Shown: positions 54,116 to 63,236, counted from the stretch's first letter. The stretch: 64,000 bases of DNA from Salmonella bongori NCTC 12419 (GCF_000252995.1 NC_015761.1:4092001-4156000), one strand, 5' to 3'. Numbers and translations are program-made. The notes: generated by a model from the letters alone, not told the origin.

Positions 54116-54805
54116 TTATCCGTTGGTTAATGCGTCAAACTCTTCGCAACCGGTATCAAACCCTTCCTGACAGCTCAGATTCAGCCAGTGCAGCGCTTTT
54201 TGTTTATTCTTTTCAATAAAGCCCGGTTCGCCATTTAAAAACATCATTCCCGCCCAGTATTCAGAATAACCGGTACGGGAAATGGCGGAGCTACGTTTGA
54301 AATACCAGGCGGCTTTTTCATCATCGGCGGCAATTCCCACGCCGTTGGCGTAAATCAGGCCAAGCAACATTTGTGCATCCACCGCTGAATCGTTATCCAG
54401 ATCTTCAGAGGCCTTTTGCAACAGCGAGATCGCTTTCGGGTAGTCCGGGCGTCCGGCCTGAGTGTTGATCAAAATACGCGCCAGCGTAATTTCACCTGCT
54501 TTACTGCCTGCTTTGGCCGCCTTTTCAGCCAGTGTTTTTGCTGCGGGATAATCCAGGCTTACTGGATTGGTGATTTTGATTTGCGCCAGTAGCGCACAGG
54601 CGTCGGCATCGCCGTTATCGGCTGCCTTTTGCGCCCAGTATTCAGCCTTGCCTAAGTCGCCGGAACTCAACCAACTATCGGCGAGATAATACTGCGCGCG
54701 CGGGTCTCCGCCTTCGGCCGCCTTCAGGTATTGGCTGCCGGGTTGAGGGTCGGCGGCATGGGCAAAAAAGGGTATCAAAAATATCAATGCAACCAGTTGT
54801 TTCAT
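54116..54805 (-). CDS. yjcO: Sel1-repeat secreted protein YjcO
   Basis: A 229-residue protein with a signal peptide (MKQLVALIFLIPFFAHA before ADPQPGSQYL) and four or so Sel1/TPR-like repeats of about 36 residues: PRAQYYLADSWLSSGDLGKA, DADACALLAQIK, SKAGEITLARIL and AQMLLGLIYANGVGIAADDE. It is likely periplasmic and a protein-protein interaction scaffold. Function is unknown. A Cys pair occurs near the C-terminus (CQEGFDTGCEEF). Confidence 0.92.
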   Translation of the reverse strand: MKQLVALIFLIPFFAHAADPQPGSQYLKAAEGGDPRAQYYLADSWLSSGDLGKAEYWAQKAADNGDADACALLAQIKITNPVSLDYPAAKTLAEKAAKAGSKAGEITLARILINTQAGRPDYPKAISLLQKASEDLDNDSAVDAQMLLGLIYANGVGIAADDEKAAWYFKRSSAISRTGYSEYWAGMMFLNGEPGFIEKNKQKALHWLNLSCQEGFDTGCEEFDALTNG

Positions 54806-54854
54806 TTTGAATTTTATTTAGGGTACGGAATGAACAGTATAAAGAGATTGTATG

Positions 54855-54887
54855 GATAAAAAAACAGCCTCCGCGAGGGAGGCTGTT
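54855..54887 (-). terminator. Terminator downstream of fdhF
   Basis: A 10-bp stem AACAGCCTCC / GGAGGCTGTT with a 5-base loop, followed on the minus strand by TTTTTATCC. It lies about 90 bases past the fdhF stop, beyond a REP sequence. Confidence 0.8.
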
Positions 54888-54898
54888 AGCAAAAATGA

Positions 54899-54972
54899 TA
54901 AGTCGGATGGCAGCGATCAGGCCGGCAGAATGTTCGCTCGTCGGCCTGATAAGCGTAGCGCCATCAGGCAAT
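54899..54972. repeat. REP-type repeat downstream of fdhF
   Basis: AAGTCGGATGGCAGCGATCA and GCCTGATAAGCGTAGCGCCA followed by ATCAGGCAA form a REP/BIME-like unit between fdhF and its terminator. Confidence 0.65.
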
Positions 54973-54977
54973 GCGGA

Positions 54978-57125
54978 TCACCCTAACGCGCTTTCACGCA
55001 AGCGGGTTTTCAGCTTGTTATACTCATCAATGACATACTGCTCGGCGGCGCGCTGATCGGCGATCGGTTCGACGCGCACGGCGCAGTATTTGTACTCCGG
55101 CGTTTTAGTAATCGGGCTTAGGTTCTCGCTAACCAATTCGTTACAGGCGCCAATCCACCACTGGTAGGTCATATAAATCGCCCCTTTGTTCGGGCGATCG
55201 CTGACCTGCGCACGGGTAATGATTTTGCCTTTACGCGAGTGAACCCAGACCAGCGCTTCATCTTCAATGCCCAGGCGCGCAGCGTCTTCGGTATTGATCT
55301 GCGCATAGCCCGGTTCATCCGCCAGAGCGGCCAACGCTGCACAGTTACCAGTCATTGAGCGACAGGAGTAGTGGCCGACTTCGCGCACCGTCGACAGTAC
55401 CATCGGGTACTCTTCGGTGAGCTTATCGATCGGTGCTACCCAGTCGCAGGTGAAGAATTGCGCCAGGCCGTTCGGGGTGTCGAACTTCTCTTTAAAGAGG
55501 TAAGAGGTCCCCTGATCGGCATCAGACGTATCGCGGCAAGGCCACTGGATAAAGCCCAGTTCCCCCATCTTCTCGTAAGTCGCTCCGTAGAAGTCCGGGC
55601 ACAGATGACGCAACTCATCCCAGATTTCCTGGGTATTGTTGTAGTGCATCGGGTAGCCCATCCGGGTGGCAATTTCACTGATGATTTGCCAGTCTGTTTT
55701 CAGATCCCACTTCGGTTCAACCGCTTTAAAGAAGCGCTGGAAGCCACGGTCCGCCGCCGTGAAGACGCCTTCATGTTCGCCCCACGAGGTAGACGGTAAA
55801 ATCACATCCGCCGCCGACGCGGTTTTGGTCATAAAGATGTCCTGGACGATGACCAGTTCCAGATCCTCAAATGCTTTACGTACCGCAGAGAGTTCCGCAT
55901 CGGTTTGCAGCGGATCTTCACCCATGATGTATGCCGCGCGTACTTCGCCATGCGCCGCACGGTGCGGCAGTTCGCTGATGCGATAGCCGGTATGCGCCGG
56001 CAGACTTTCTACGCCCCAGGCTTTGGCGAATTTCTCGCGGTTTTCCGGGAACTTAACGTACTGGTAGCCCGGATAAGTATCCGGCAGCGCGCCCATATCG
56101 CACGCCCCCTGAACGTTGTTCTGGCCGCGGACCGGGTTAACACCCGCGCTCGGCTTGCCGAGGTTGCCGGTTAACATGGCGAGGCTGGTCAGGGAACGAA
56201 CGGTCTCGACCCCCTGATAGAACTGAGTCACGCCCATGCCCCACAGGATCGCTGCGCTTTTCGCGCTGGCATACATCCGTGCCGCCTGACGAATGTCGTG
56301 CGCGCTGACGCCGGTGATTTCCTCAACGGACTCCGGGGTATAGCCTTCGACAATCTTACGATACTCTTCAAAGCCTTCAGTACGAGTCGCGACGAACGCC
56401 TGGTCGTACAGGTTTTCTTCAATAATGACATGCCCCATGGCGTTGAGCAGCGCGATATTCGAACCGTTCTTCAACGCGATATGCATGTCGGCAATGCGCG
56501 CGGTTTCAATTTTACGCGGATCGCAGACGATAATTTTTGCCCCGTTGCGTTTAGCGTTAATCACGTGATTCGCCACGATAGGGTGGGAATCTGCCGGGTT
56601 ATACCCGAAGACAAACACTAAATCGGTGTTATCAATTTCGTTAATAGCATTACTCATTGCGCCGTTACCGACCGATTGGTGCAGACCTGCAACCGATGGG
56701 CCGTGTCAGACGCGAGCGCAGCAGTCAACGTTATTGGTACCAATAACGGCGCGCGCGAATTTTTGCATTACATAGTTGGTTTCGTTACCCGTTCCGCGAG
56801 AGGAGCCGGTCGTCTGGATGGCATCCGGGCCATACTTCGCTTTGATGGCGCTCAAACGTTCAGCGACGTAATTGAGCGCTTCATCCCAGGAAACGGATTC
56901 CAGCTTGCCGCCACGCTGGCGACGGATCATTGGGGTTTTCAGGCGTGGGGTCAGGATCTGGGTATCATTAATAAAATCCCAGCCGTAGTAACCCTTAAGA
57001 CACAGGGTACCCTGGTTGGTTTTCCCCTGCGCCGCCTCAGCCCGGACGATTTTGCCGTTATCGACCACCAGATTGATTTTGCAACCTGATGCGCAATACG
57101 GGCAAACCGTGACGACTTTTTTCAT
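54978..57125 (-). CDS. fdhF: Formate dehydrogenase H (FdhF), selenocysteine-containing
   Basis: A 715-residue cytoplasmic molybdenum enzyme that oxidises formate and passes electrons to hydrogenase 3 in the formate hydrogenlyase complex. The frame spans an in-frame UGA at 56706-56708 (codon 140) read as selenocysteine in the context NVDCCARV-U-HGPSVAGL. Automatic calling splits it into a 139-residue and a 559-residue piece, but it is one gene. The N-terminus has the [4Fe-4S] motif CPYCASGCKI plus CLKGYYGWDF; later motifs such as VFGYNPADSHPI and the C-terminal MTYQWWIGACNELVSENL bind the bis-MGD cofactor. A SECIS stem-loop follows the UGA, and a sigma-54 promoter precedes the gene. Confidence 0.96.
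56667..56708 (-). promoter_or_regulatory. SECIS element of fdhF (UGA plus stem-loop)
   Basis: Read on the minus strand, the UGA (56706-56708) is followed by ACGGCCCATCGGTTGCAGGT and CTGCACCAATCGGTCGG. GGTTGCAG / CTGCACC pairs to give the upper stem with the GGUCU apical loop that SelB binds. It is essentially the E. coli fdhF SECIS. Confidence 0.93.
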
Positions 57126-57176
57126 CGGTTTCGCTCCAGTTAATCAAATCGCGCATACGCGCTGTCGCCCTCAGTA

Positions 57177-57192
57177 TGCATGTTTTATGCCA
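57177..57192 (-). promoter_or_regulatory. Sigma-54 promoter of fdhF
   Basis: On the minus strand TGGCATAAAACATGCA fits the -24/-12 pattern (TGGCA-N7-TGC), about 52 bases before the start codon. In known systems FhlA activates this promoter in the presence of formate. Possible FhlA half-sites (TGTCG and TGACA) occur at 57277-57302 but are not proven. Confidence 0.8.
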
Positions 57193-57317
57193 CTTTTTTA
57201 GTATGGACTTCCCCTGATATTACGGGCGAATTTTGCTCAAAACCCTGACGAAAAACAGGCTATCGTCAGTTTTGACGTGTCGAAAGAAAATGCCGCATGA
57301 CATTTATTATGTGGAGA

Positions 57318-57362
57318 AATGCTGAGCGCAGGCCAGATAAGGCGGAGCCGCCATCCGGCAAT
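57318..57362. repeat. REP-type repeat, fdhF-lpxO
   Basis: GCGCAGGCCAGATAAGGCGG followed by AGCCGCCATCCGGCAA is a REP palindrome. The rest of this 365-base interval shows no gene beyond the fdhF promoter. Confidence 0.7.
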
Positions 57363-57490
57363 CTACTCTGCCTGAAGTGGGTGTTTTTAATAAATTATCC
57401 CAATGGACAGACTCAAGGCCAAAGAACGCTTTGATACTCACGCCGGGATAGAACAAGCCGCGGCAGACAGTTCCATACCGCGGCCCGGCT

Positions 57491-58399
57491 TCAGAGGAGG
57501 CTGGAAAGGATAATCGCGGCAAAAATAGCGGCAATAACGAGATATTTCAGCGCGTAATAGAAAGTGCGGTTTTTCTTTTTCAGCCGTTGCCCGGCATCGC
57601 GTGCTGCGTGAACGTATTTAAAGATACGATTAATCGCACCGGTGCGATCGTTCTCGTCGTTTGGCGAGCTGGCGGCGGACATCAACGATGCGCCGACCCA
57701 GTGGTTTACGCTCTGCGCCCAGCGCCATTTCATTGGGCGCTCAATATCGCAAAAGAGAATAATACGCGTCTGCTCAGCTTTATTTTCCGCCCAATGAACG
57801 TAGGTTTCGTCGAAGATAACGGCTTCGCCGTCGCGCCAGCTATGGCGTTGTCGATCAACTTCAATAAAACAGCGGTCGTCATTCGGTGTGCTTAATCCAA
57901 GATGGTAACGTACTGAACCGGCATAGGGGTCGCGATGTTTTCCCAGATAGGCCCCGGGAGGCAACTCGGCGAACATCGCCGCTTTGATGGAGGGGATACC
58001 GTTGACCAGCTTTGTCGTTATCGGGCATAACGTTTCCGCCGACGGGTGGGCATCGGAATACCATTTAAGGTAAAACCGTTTCCAGCCGCGCTTGAAAAAG
58101 GTATTGAATCCGGCGTCGTTATTGGCCTGCGCGGCTTTTATGTGATGCTGAAGCCGTAGCGCCTCTTCACGAATCACCTGCCAGTTTTCCGTCAGCTTCT
58201 GCAGTTCTGGAAATGCCGTGGTATCAAAGTACGGCTGCTTTGCCGGTAACGTTGAGAAGCGAGTCATGAACATATTGATAGGCGCCATAAACGTCGAGTG
58301 GTCAAAGAGCTGACGGGAAAGTTTTTGTTTTTCCACACCGCGTGAATGCGCATAAATGACGCTGATAATAAAAATACCGATAATGATTGCTGCGAACAT
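57491..58399 (-). CDS. lpxO: Lipid A dioxygenase LpxO
   Basis: A 302-residue inner-membrane Fe(II)/2-oxoglutarate dioxygenase that adds a 2-hydroxyl to the 3'-secondary myristoyl chain of Salmonella lipid A. It has N-terminal (1-18) and C-terminal (about 283-302) membrane helices around an aspartyl/asparaginyl beta-hydroxylase-type core. Iron ligands are H155 and D157 in GKHRDPYAG and a later His in DETYVHWAENKAEQTRIILF, whose Arg binds 2-oxoglutarate. It is intact here. E. coli K-12 lacks it, which supports Salmonella. The adjacent pmrB/pmrR envelope genes further right have related lipid A roles. Confidence 0.95.
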   Translation of the reverse strand: MFAAIIIGIFIISVIYAHSRGVEKQKLSRQLFDHSTFMAPINMFMTRFSTLPAKQPYFDTTAFPELQKLTENWQVIREEALRLQHHIKAAQANNDAGFNTFFKRGWKRFYLKWYSDAHPSAETLCPITTKLVNGIPSIKAAMFAELPPGAYLGKHRDPYAGSVRYHLGLSTPNDDRCFIEVDRQRHSWRDGEAVIFDETYVHWAENKAEQTRIILFCDIERPMKWRWAQSVNHWVGASLMSAASSPNDENDRTGAINRIFKYVHAARDAGQRLKKKNRTFYYALKYLVIAAIFAAIILSSLL

Positions 58400-58654
58400 A
58401 ACGTCACTGTCCTTCTAAGAAAACCTCATCCCGGGATTTTCAGGCAACCCTCCCGGTGATGCCAAAGAGAAAAGTGTAGTTCGTTGACAATAAATTTACA
58501 TTTATACAACTTCAAAGGGCAATTTTTGCTAAAGAAGCGAGTCAGCCCGTTTAACCTTTAACCAGGCTTGCCGACAGTAGAATTGAGATTACTCCGCTAC
58601 TTCACCCGGTGACGGTTGATTACGTTATGCCTTATCTCCTGATGAGGCTGGCTT

Positions 58655-58984
58655 ATGAAACGCATTTCTCTGCTTTTTTTCCTTGCGCTGTTGGCTCTGA
58701 CGACGCTACCGGCACGGGCCGATATTATTGATGAGGCAATGGGGCATATTCAGCAGGCTCTCAGCGAGGCGTACAAAACGGATAATGGACGCGATTACGA
58801 TGACGATCGCGATGACGGCTGGCAGCGAACAATGAGCGATGATCGCCGTCGTCAGTATGATGACAGGCGTCGTCAGTTTGAGGATCGTCGCCGTCAACTG
58901 GACGATCGCCAGCGTCAACTTGATCAGGAACGTCGTCAGCTTGAAGCCGAAGAACGTCATATGGAAGACGATGATTATCGTTAG
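58655..58984 (+). CDS. yjdP: Secreted charged-repeat protein YjdP (DUF2756)
   Basis: A 109-residue protein with a signal peptide (MKRISLLFFLALLALTTLPARA before DIIDEAMGHI). The mature part is extremely rich in Arg, Asp and Gln, with short repeats DDRRRQ, DRRRQFEDRRRQ and LDQERRQLEAEE, predicted to form one long charged helix. It is periplasmic by inference and of unknown function. In E. coli it lies next to phnP, and here it flanks the phnP remnant. Confidence 0.92.
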   Translation: MKRISLLFFLALLALTTLPARADIIDEAMGHIQQALSEAYKTDNGRDYDDDRDDGWQRTMSDDRRRQYDDRRRQFEDRRRQLDDRQRQLDQERRQLEAEERHMEDDDYR

Positions 58985-59071
58985 CGCTTTTTTAAACGGC
59001 AGACCGGGTAAGCGCAGCGCCATATGGCAGTATCTTGTGATGTTTCAGGCCTGCAAATCTTTTCGGCATGT

Positions 59072-59530
59072 TTATTCGAAGGGGATTTCCATCCCGTTGT
59101 AGCCTGCTTTACTACCGTCTGGCAGTGAGTTCGTCATTATCCAGGCATCAAATTGATAGCTGATATGCGTCAGAATGACCTGTGGGCAACGAATCGACTC
59201 ATCCTTGTAAAGTAAACGTTACAAATGGCTGCACGGTATAGCTGAAGTCGAGAATGCCGGGACGTTTAAACAGATCGTTGCAACTCTGCTCATCTGATGG
59301 ACCATAAACCGGGAGCGGCGATCCGGTTCCCCAGCGTAGTGGAAATAACCCCTGCACATGATCCATATATAATAGGTGAGCAGGAACGGATTAAACGATC
59401 CAGCGGGTCAGCGATCCATCAGATCGTGCAGACCTGCATCCAGTAGCGTGACGGCATTATTGAATGTGATAACCCCTCTACAGGGACGGCGACGATGGCG
59501 TCTTATCCGCTCTACGGCTGCCAGCTCACA
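59072..59530 (-). pseudogene. phnP: phnP remnant (C-P lyase phosphodiesterase)
   Basis: On the minus strand, pieces of PhnP (a metallo-beta-lactamase-fold phosphoribosyl cyclic phosphodiesterase) can be read in order but in shifting frames. They are RRPCRGVITFNNAVTLLDAG and LHDLMDR up to a stop at 59408-59410, then LRWGTGSPLPVYGPSDEQSC and NDLFKRPGILDFSYTVQPFV, then VILTHISYQFDAWIMTNSLP to the natural stop at 59072. The N-terminus, the HxHxDH metal site and a large central part are missing. It lies directly downstream of phnO, as phnP does in E. coli. Confidence 0.9.
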
Positions 59531-59960
59531 ACGCTTTTGTGAACCGAAAATGACTTTGCTTGTAACCTTCGCGCAGATAAAAGCGGTGTGCATCGTGGCG
59601 TTTAATATTTGTGGAAAGCTCCGTTAGCTCCGCGCCCGCCTGACGCGCTTCTTCTTCTGCCCAGGCCAGAAGCTGACTGCCAACTTTTTGTCCCCGCATC
59701 TGGGGTAATACCACCAGCTCCTGAATTTCGCCAATCCAGTTGGCATGATGGAGATGAAATTGCATATGCAGGCTGATCATGCCGACCACCTCTCCGTTGC
59801 GCAGCGCTAAATGATAATGAAAGTTGGGGTCCAGTAAATTAGCGGCGAATCCATCCCTGAAAGCCTGATAATCAAGCTCATTTTTAAGTAACTCACAGAT
59901 AAGCGCGTAAACAGAATCGGTATCCTCTGTTGTCGCGTAGCGTAATTCACAGACTGACAT
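59526..59960 (-). CDS. phnO: Aminoalkylphosphonate N-acetyltransferase PhnO
   Basis: A 144-residue GNAT acetyltransferase that N-acetylates aminoalkylphosphonates. It is intact, with the acetyl-CoA loop motif VVLPQMRGQKVGSQLLAWAE and C-terminal SFYLREGY-like segment HRFYLREGYKQSHFRFTKAL. AGGAGGAACATT precedes the ATG. It is stranded between remnants of phnN (upstream) and phnP (downstream), the rest of the C-P lyase operon being gone. A role in detoxifying aminophosphonates could explain why it is kept. Confidence 0.94.
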   Translation of the reverse strand: MSVCELRYATTEDTDSVYALICELLKNELDYQAFRDGFAANLLDPNFHYHLALRNGEVVGMISLHMQFHLHHANWIGEIQELVVLPQMRGQKVGSQLLAWAEEEARQAGAELTELSTNIKRHDAHRFYLREGYKQSHFRFTKAL

Positions 59961-60235
59961 AATGTTCCTCCTGACACCTCATCAGAATTAACAATCTTTC
60001 GACAGACTGTAGCAAACTACCGTCTTTATTTATTCTATGGCAGTTAAACGGCGGATAAAGTGCTGCTCGATCCAGGCGGGCGGCGAGTTCTGCGGCATTC
60101 TCCCGCCCACGCGCCTGCTAAAATATCGGGCGAAACTGTCAGACAGGTAATAGAGAGGTGCCGTAGTGCGCCTGCGGCAGATGTGTGCACCACCCGTTGA
60201 CCGCTACGTCAAAGCCGACATGCAGACAAAGATCA
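59955..60235 (-). pseudogene. phnN: phnN remnant (ribose 1,5-bisphosphokinase)
   Basis: The minus strand from about 60235 reads IDLCLHVGFDVAVNGWCTHL and PQAHYGTSLLPV, then after frame changes RGRENAAELAARLDRAALYP and CHRINKDGSLLQSVERLL, running into the phnO start. These match the C-terminal ~100 residues of PhnN (LHAGFDVLVNGSRAHLPQAR and RGRENASEINARL in E. coli). The N-terminal kinase P-loop half is gone. The 3' end overlaps phnO exactly as in the intact operon. Confidence 0.9.
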
Positions 60236-60272
60236 ATTTGATGACACGGGGAAGGGCGAGCCTCCCGGGGGA

Positions 60273-60716
60273 TTATATAGCAGGCTGCTGTTTAACCACA
60301 TTAATCATCCATGGCACGCCGAACCGATCGCTGACCTTGCCGAAACCATGCGCCCAGAAGGTTTCCTGCCAGTCCATTTCGATTTGCCCATGTGCGGCAA
60401 GGTTAGCAAACCAGCGCTTCCCTTCTTCTACATCTTGTGTATCCAGCACCAGTGTAAAGCCGGAATAATGCGCCGTCCCGGACGCGATGGCGTCGCTCAT
60501 CATAATGTCGCTGCCCGCAATGCGCACGTTGGCGTGGGCGATAGCGGTGTCGGGGAAGTTCATTCCTGACGGGCAGCCCTCTTCGCTACCTTGTGCCGAT
60601 GGGGGCATTTCACCAAAACTGATTTTATAGAGTAGCTCTGCGCCTAACGTTTGTTGGTAATACACGATGGCGTCGGCGCAGTTGCCGGTAAAAGAGAGGT
60701 AGGGACTTAACGGCAT
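60273..60716 (-). CDS. yjdN: YjdN (PhnB), glyoxalase/VOC-fold protein
   Basis: A 147-residue protein of the vicinal-oxygen-chelate (3-demethylubiquinone methyltransferase-like) fold, with MPLSPYLSFTGNCADAIVYY, AHANVRIAGSDIMMSDAI and ETFWAHGFGKVSDRFGVPWM. It precedes the C-P lyase genes in E. coli but is not needed for phosphonate use, and its function is unknown. Here phnC to phnM are absent, and the phnN remnant starts some 40 bases after its stop. Confidence 0.93.
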   Translation of the reverse strand: MPLSPYLSFTGNCADAIVYYQQTLGAELLYKISFGEMPPSAQGSEEGCPSGMNFPDTAIAHANVRIAGSDIMMSDAIASGTAHYSGFTLVLDTQDVEEGKRWFANLAAHGQIEMDWQETFWAHGFGKVSDRFGVPWMINVVKQQPAI

Positions 60717-60785
60717 GATCGTTACCTCAGGTAAGGGACGTCCGTTAAGTGTAGTTCAAAATTTGTACAGCATCGACAGGGGTAA

Positions 60786-60912
60786 GGTGTCGCCCAGGCC
60801 CGCCTGGCGAAGCGCCTATGGGCAACACAACACATGCCGGCATACCTGTTTTATCCAGCCGTGGGGGTTATATAAAACGCGTGGGCCTGCCAGGCATAAC
60901 GCCATCAGGTAA
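60786..60912. repeat. REP-like palindromes, yjdM-yjdN intergenic
   Basis: CGCCCAGGCCCGCCTGGCGA and GTGGGCCTGCCAGGCATAAC with CGCCATCAGGTAA give two facing palindromic units in an otherwise empty 207-base gap. Confidence 0.55.
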
Positions 60913-60923
60913 TGACAACCTAA

Positions 60924-61259
60924 TCAGTTCTTTTTCACGAACTCGGATTTCAGTTTCATCGGGCCAAAACCCTCGATTTTGCAGTCGATATTATGGTCGC
61001 CTTCAACCAGACGAATGTTCTTCACTTTGGTACCCATTTTTAGCATGGAAGAGCTGCCTTTGACTTTCAGATCTTTCACGATGGTGACGCTATCGCCATC
61101 CGCCAGAAGGTTGCCGTTGGCGTCTTTAACAGTCAGTTCATCGCTCTCCTGAACGGGCTCCGCATCGTTCCATTCATGAGCGCATTCCGGGCAGATGAAC
61201 ATGCCGTTATCTTCGTAAGTATATTCGGAGTTACATTGCGGGCAGTGGGGCAATGACAT
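60924..61259 (-). CDS. yjdM: YjdM (PhnA), zinc-ribbon protein
   Basis: A 111-residue protein with an N-terminal zinc ribbon (MSLPHCPQCNSEYTYEDNGM, then FICPECAHEW, two CxxC pairs) and a C-terminal SH3-like KOW-type domain (LADGDSVTIVKDLKVKGSSS). Despite the old name it is not a phosphonoacetate hydrolase, and its function is unknown. It is a minus-strand gene divergent from proP across 466 bases. Confidence 0.94.
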   Translation of the reverse strand: MSLPHCPQCNSEYTYEDNGMFICPECAHEWNDAEPVQESDELTVKDANGNLLADGDSVTIVKDLKVKGSSSMLKMGTKVKNIRLVEGDHNIDCKIEGFGPMKLKSEFVKKN

Positions 61260-61725
61260 GTTGGTTTCCTCAAAAAGTCAGCAGGGGCAAACGCGCCCAA
61301 AAATGGCAGATCGCCGAAAAAGGACGCAATTATACACAAAATCCTTAGCGTTGTTGGGACTATTGCCGGATTTTAAAAAATGGCTTGTGCGACGGTAGCT
61401 CATAAATGTTTACACCCACATAACGGTTTTTTGCTGGTTATCGCTGGCGTTAGCGCGCTATTGTTTACACCTTTTGACTAAACTGACATATATGTGTGAA
61501 GTTGATCACATATTTAAACACTGTTAGGGTAAAGAGGTCATTAACTGCCCATTCAGGCGTCAACAGGTTCGGTTGTACAGTCCGTAACCGGACGGTGTAA
61601 GTAAACCTGCTACGCTTGTATGAGGGAGCGCATTGGCGCGTTTCCTCCGCTCGACGGCGACGCTGCCGCGGTATGCCAGTGCCCGCCGTCTATAGCGCCA
61701 CCGGGCTTAGCCTATGAGGACAGCT
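61260..61725. promoter_or_regulatory. yjdM-proP divergent control region with CRP site
   Basis: 466 bases without a gene. TGTGAAGTTGATCACA at 61495-61510 is a perfect CRP-type palindrome, matching the known CRP control of the proP P1 promoter. The osmotic and RpoS/Fis-dependent promoters described for proP should lie between here and 61700 but I did not delimit them. The leader just before the gene is GC-rich and hairpin-prone (61630-61705). Confidence 0.8.
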
Positions 61726-63228
61726 ATGCTGAAAAGGAAAAAAATAAAACCGATTACGCTGCGCGATGTGACCATCATTGATGATGGTAAACTTCGCAAA
61801 GCGATTACCGCCGCTTCGCTGGGTAACGCGATGGAGTGGTTTGATTTTGGTGTCTACGGATTTGTTGCCTATGCGTTGGGTAAAGTCTTTTTCCCTGGCG
61901 CCGATCCCAGCGTACAGATGATTGCCGCGCTGGCTACGTTTTCTGTTCCCTTCCTGATTCGACCGCTCGGCGGTTTATTTTTTGGTATGCTCGGTGATAA
62001 ATACGGGCGTCAGAAGATCCTGGCGATTACCATTGTCATTATGTCGATCAGTACCTTCTGTATCGGATTAATACCCTCTTATGCCACCATCGGCATCTGG
62101 GCGCCGATTCTGTTGTTGCTGTGTAAAATGGCGCAGGGCTTCTCGGTAGGCGGAGAATATACCGGCGCGTCGATCTTTGTGGCTGAATATTCACCAGACC
62201 GTAAGCGTGGCTTTATGGGAAGCTGGCTGGATTTTGGTTCCATCGCAGGCTTTGTGCTGGGCGCGGGCGTAGTGGTATTAATCTCGACGATTGTCGGCGA
62301 GGAGAATTTCCTGGCGTGGGGCTGGCGTATTCCGTTCTTTATCGCCCTGCCGTTAGGGATTATTGGTCTCTATTTACGCCATGCGCTGGAAGAGACGCCA
62401 GCGTTTCAGCAGCATGTGGATAAGCTGGAACAGGGTGACCGCGAAGGGCTGCAGGATGGTCCAAAAGTTTCCTTTAAAGAGATTGCGACTAAACACTGGC
62501 GTAGCCTGCTGGCGTGTATCGGTCTGGTGATTGCCACCAACGTGACCTACTACATGCTGCTTACCTACATGCCGAGTTACCTGTCGCATAACCTGCACTA
62601 TTCTGAAGATCACGGTGTGTTGATTATTATCGCCATTATGATCGGGATGCTGTTTGTGCAGCCAGTGATGGGGTTACTGAGTGACCGTTTCGGTCGCCGT
62701 CCGTTTGTGATTATGGGCAGTATCGCGCTGTTTGCACTGGCGATACCGGCCTTTATTCTGATTAACAGTAATGTTATCGGTTTGATTTTCGCCGGTTTGT
62801 TGATGCTGGCGGTGATCCTGAACTGCTTTACCGGCGTGATGGCCTCAACGTTGCCAGCGATGTTCCCGACGCATATTCGTTACAGCGCGCTGGCAGCGGC
62901 CTTTAACATTTCGGTGTTGATTGCCGGCCTGACGCCGACGCTGGCTGCCTGGCTGGTGGAAAGTTCGCAGGATCTGATGATGCCGGCCTACTATTTGATG
63001 GTCATTGCGGTGATAGGCTTGATTACCGGTATCGCCATGAAAGAGACAGCGAATCGGCCACTGAAAGGCGCGACGCCGGCGGCGTCGGATATTCAGGAAG
63101 CGAAGGAAATTCTGGGCGAGCATTACGATAATATTGAACAGAAGATTGAAGATATCGATCAGGAAATCGCGGAATTGCAGGCCAAACGTTCGCGTTTGGT
63201 ACAACAGCATCCGCGCATTGATGAATAA
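61726..63228 (+). CDS. proP: Osmosensing proline/glycine betaine transporter ProP
   Basis: A 500-residue major facilitator superfamily proton symporter that imports proline, betaine and ectoine on osmotic upshift. It has twelve membrane helices, MFS motifs GDKYGRQKILAI and SDRFGRRPFVIM, and a charged C-terminal extension (about 440-500) with a heptad coiled coil (EHYDNIEQKIEDIDQEIAEL) that tunes osmotic sensing. The ATG at 61726 (MLKRKKIKPITLRDV) follows ATGAGGACAGCT and gives the family length; the ATG at 61714 lies in the ribosome-binding region. Confidence 0.96.
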   Translation: MLKRKKIKPITLRDVTIIDDGKLRKAITAASLGNAMEWFDFGVYGFVAYALGKVFFPGADPSVQMIAALATFSVPFLIRPLGGLFFGMLGDKYGRQKILAITIVIMSISTFCIGLIPSYATIGIWAPILLLLCKMAQGFSVGGEYTGASIFVAEYSPDRKRGFMGSWLDFGSIAGFVLGAGVVVLISTIVGEENFLAWGWRIPFFIALPLGIIGLYLRHALEETPAFQQHVDKLEQGDREGLQDGPKVSFKEIATKHWRSLLACIGLVIATNVTYYMLLTYMPSYLSHNLHYSEDHGVLIIIAIMIGMLFVQPVMGLLSDRFGRRPFVIMGSIALFALAIPAFILINSNVIGLIFAGLLMLAVILNCFTGVMASTLPAMFPTHIRYSALAAAFNISVLIAGLTPTLAAWLVESSQDLMMPAYYLMVIAVIGLITGIAMKETANRPLKGATPAASDIQEAKEILGEHYDNIEQKIEDIDQEIAELQAKRSRLVQQHPRIDE

Positions 63229-63236
63229 ATGTCGCG

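Noticed and set aside
56706..56708. Nonsense mutation in fdhF
   Set aside because: The UGA is at the known selenocysteine position and is followed by an intact SECIS hairpin.
58706..59023. Minus-strand open frame opposite yjdP
   Set aside because: It is the antisense of the Arg/Asp-rich repeats, which produce an artificial hydrophobic translation.
59408..59593. A 61-residue novel gene on the minus strand below phnO
   Set aside because: Its C-terminal half matches PhnP, so it is part of the phnP remnant.
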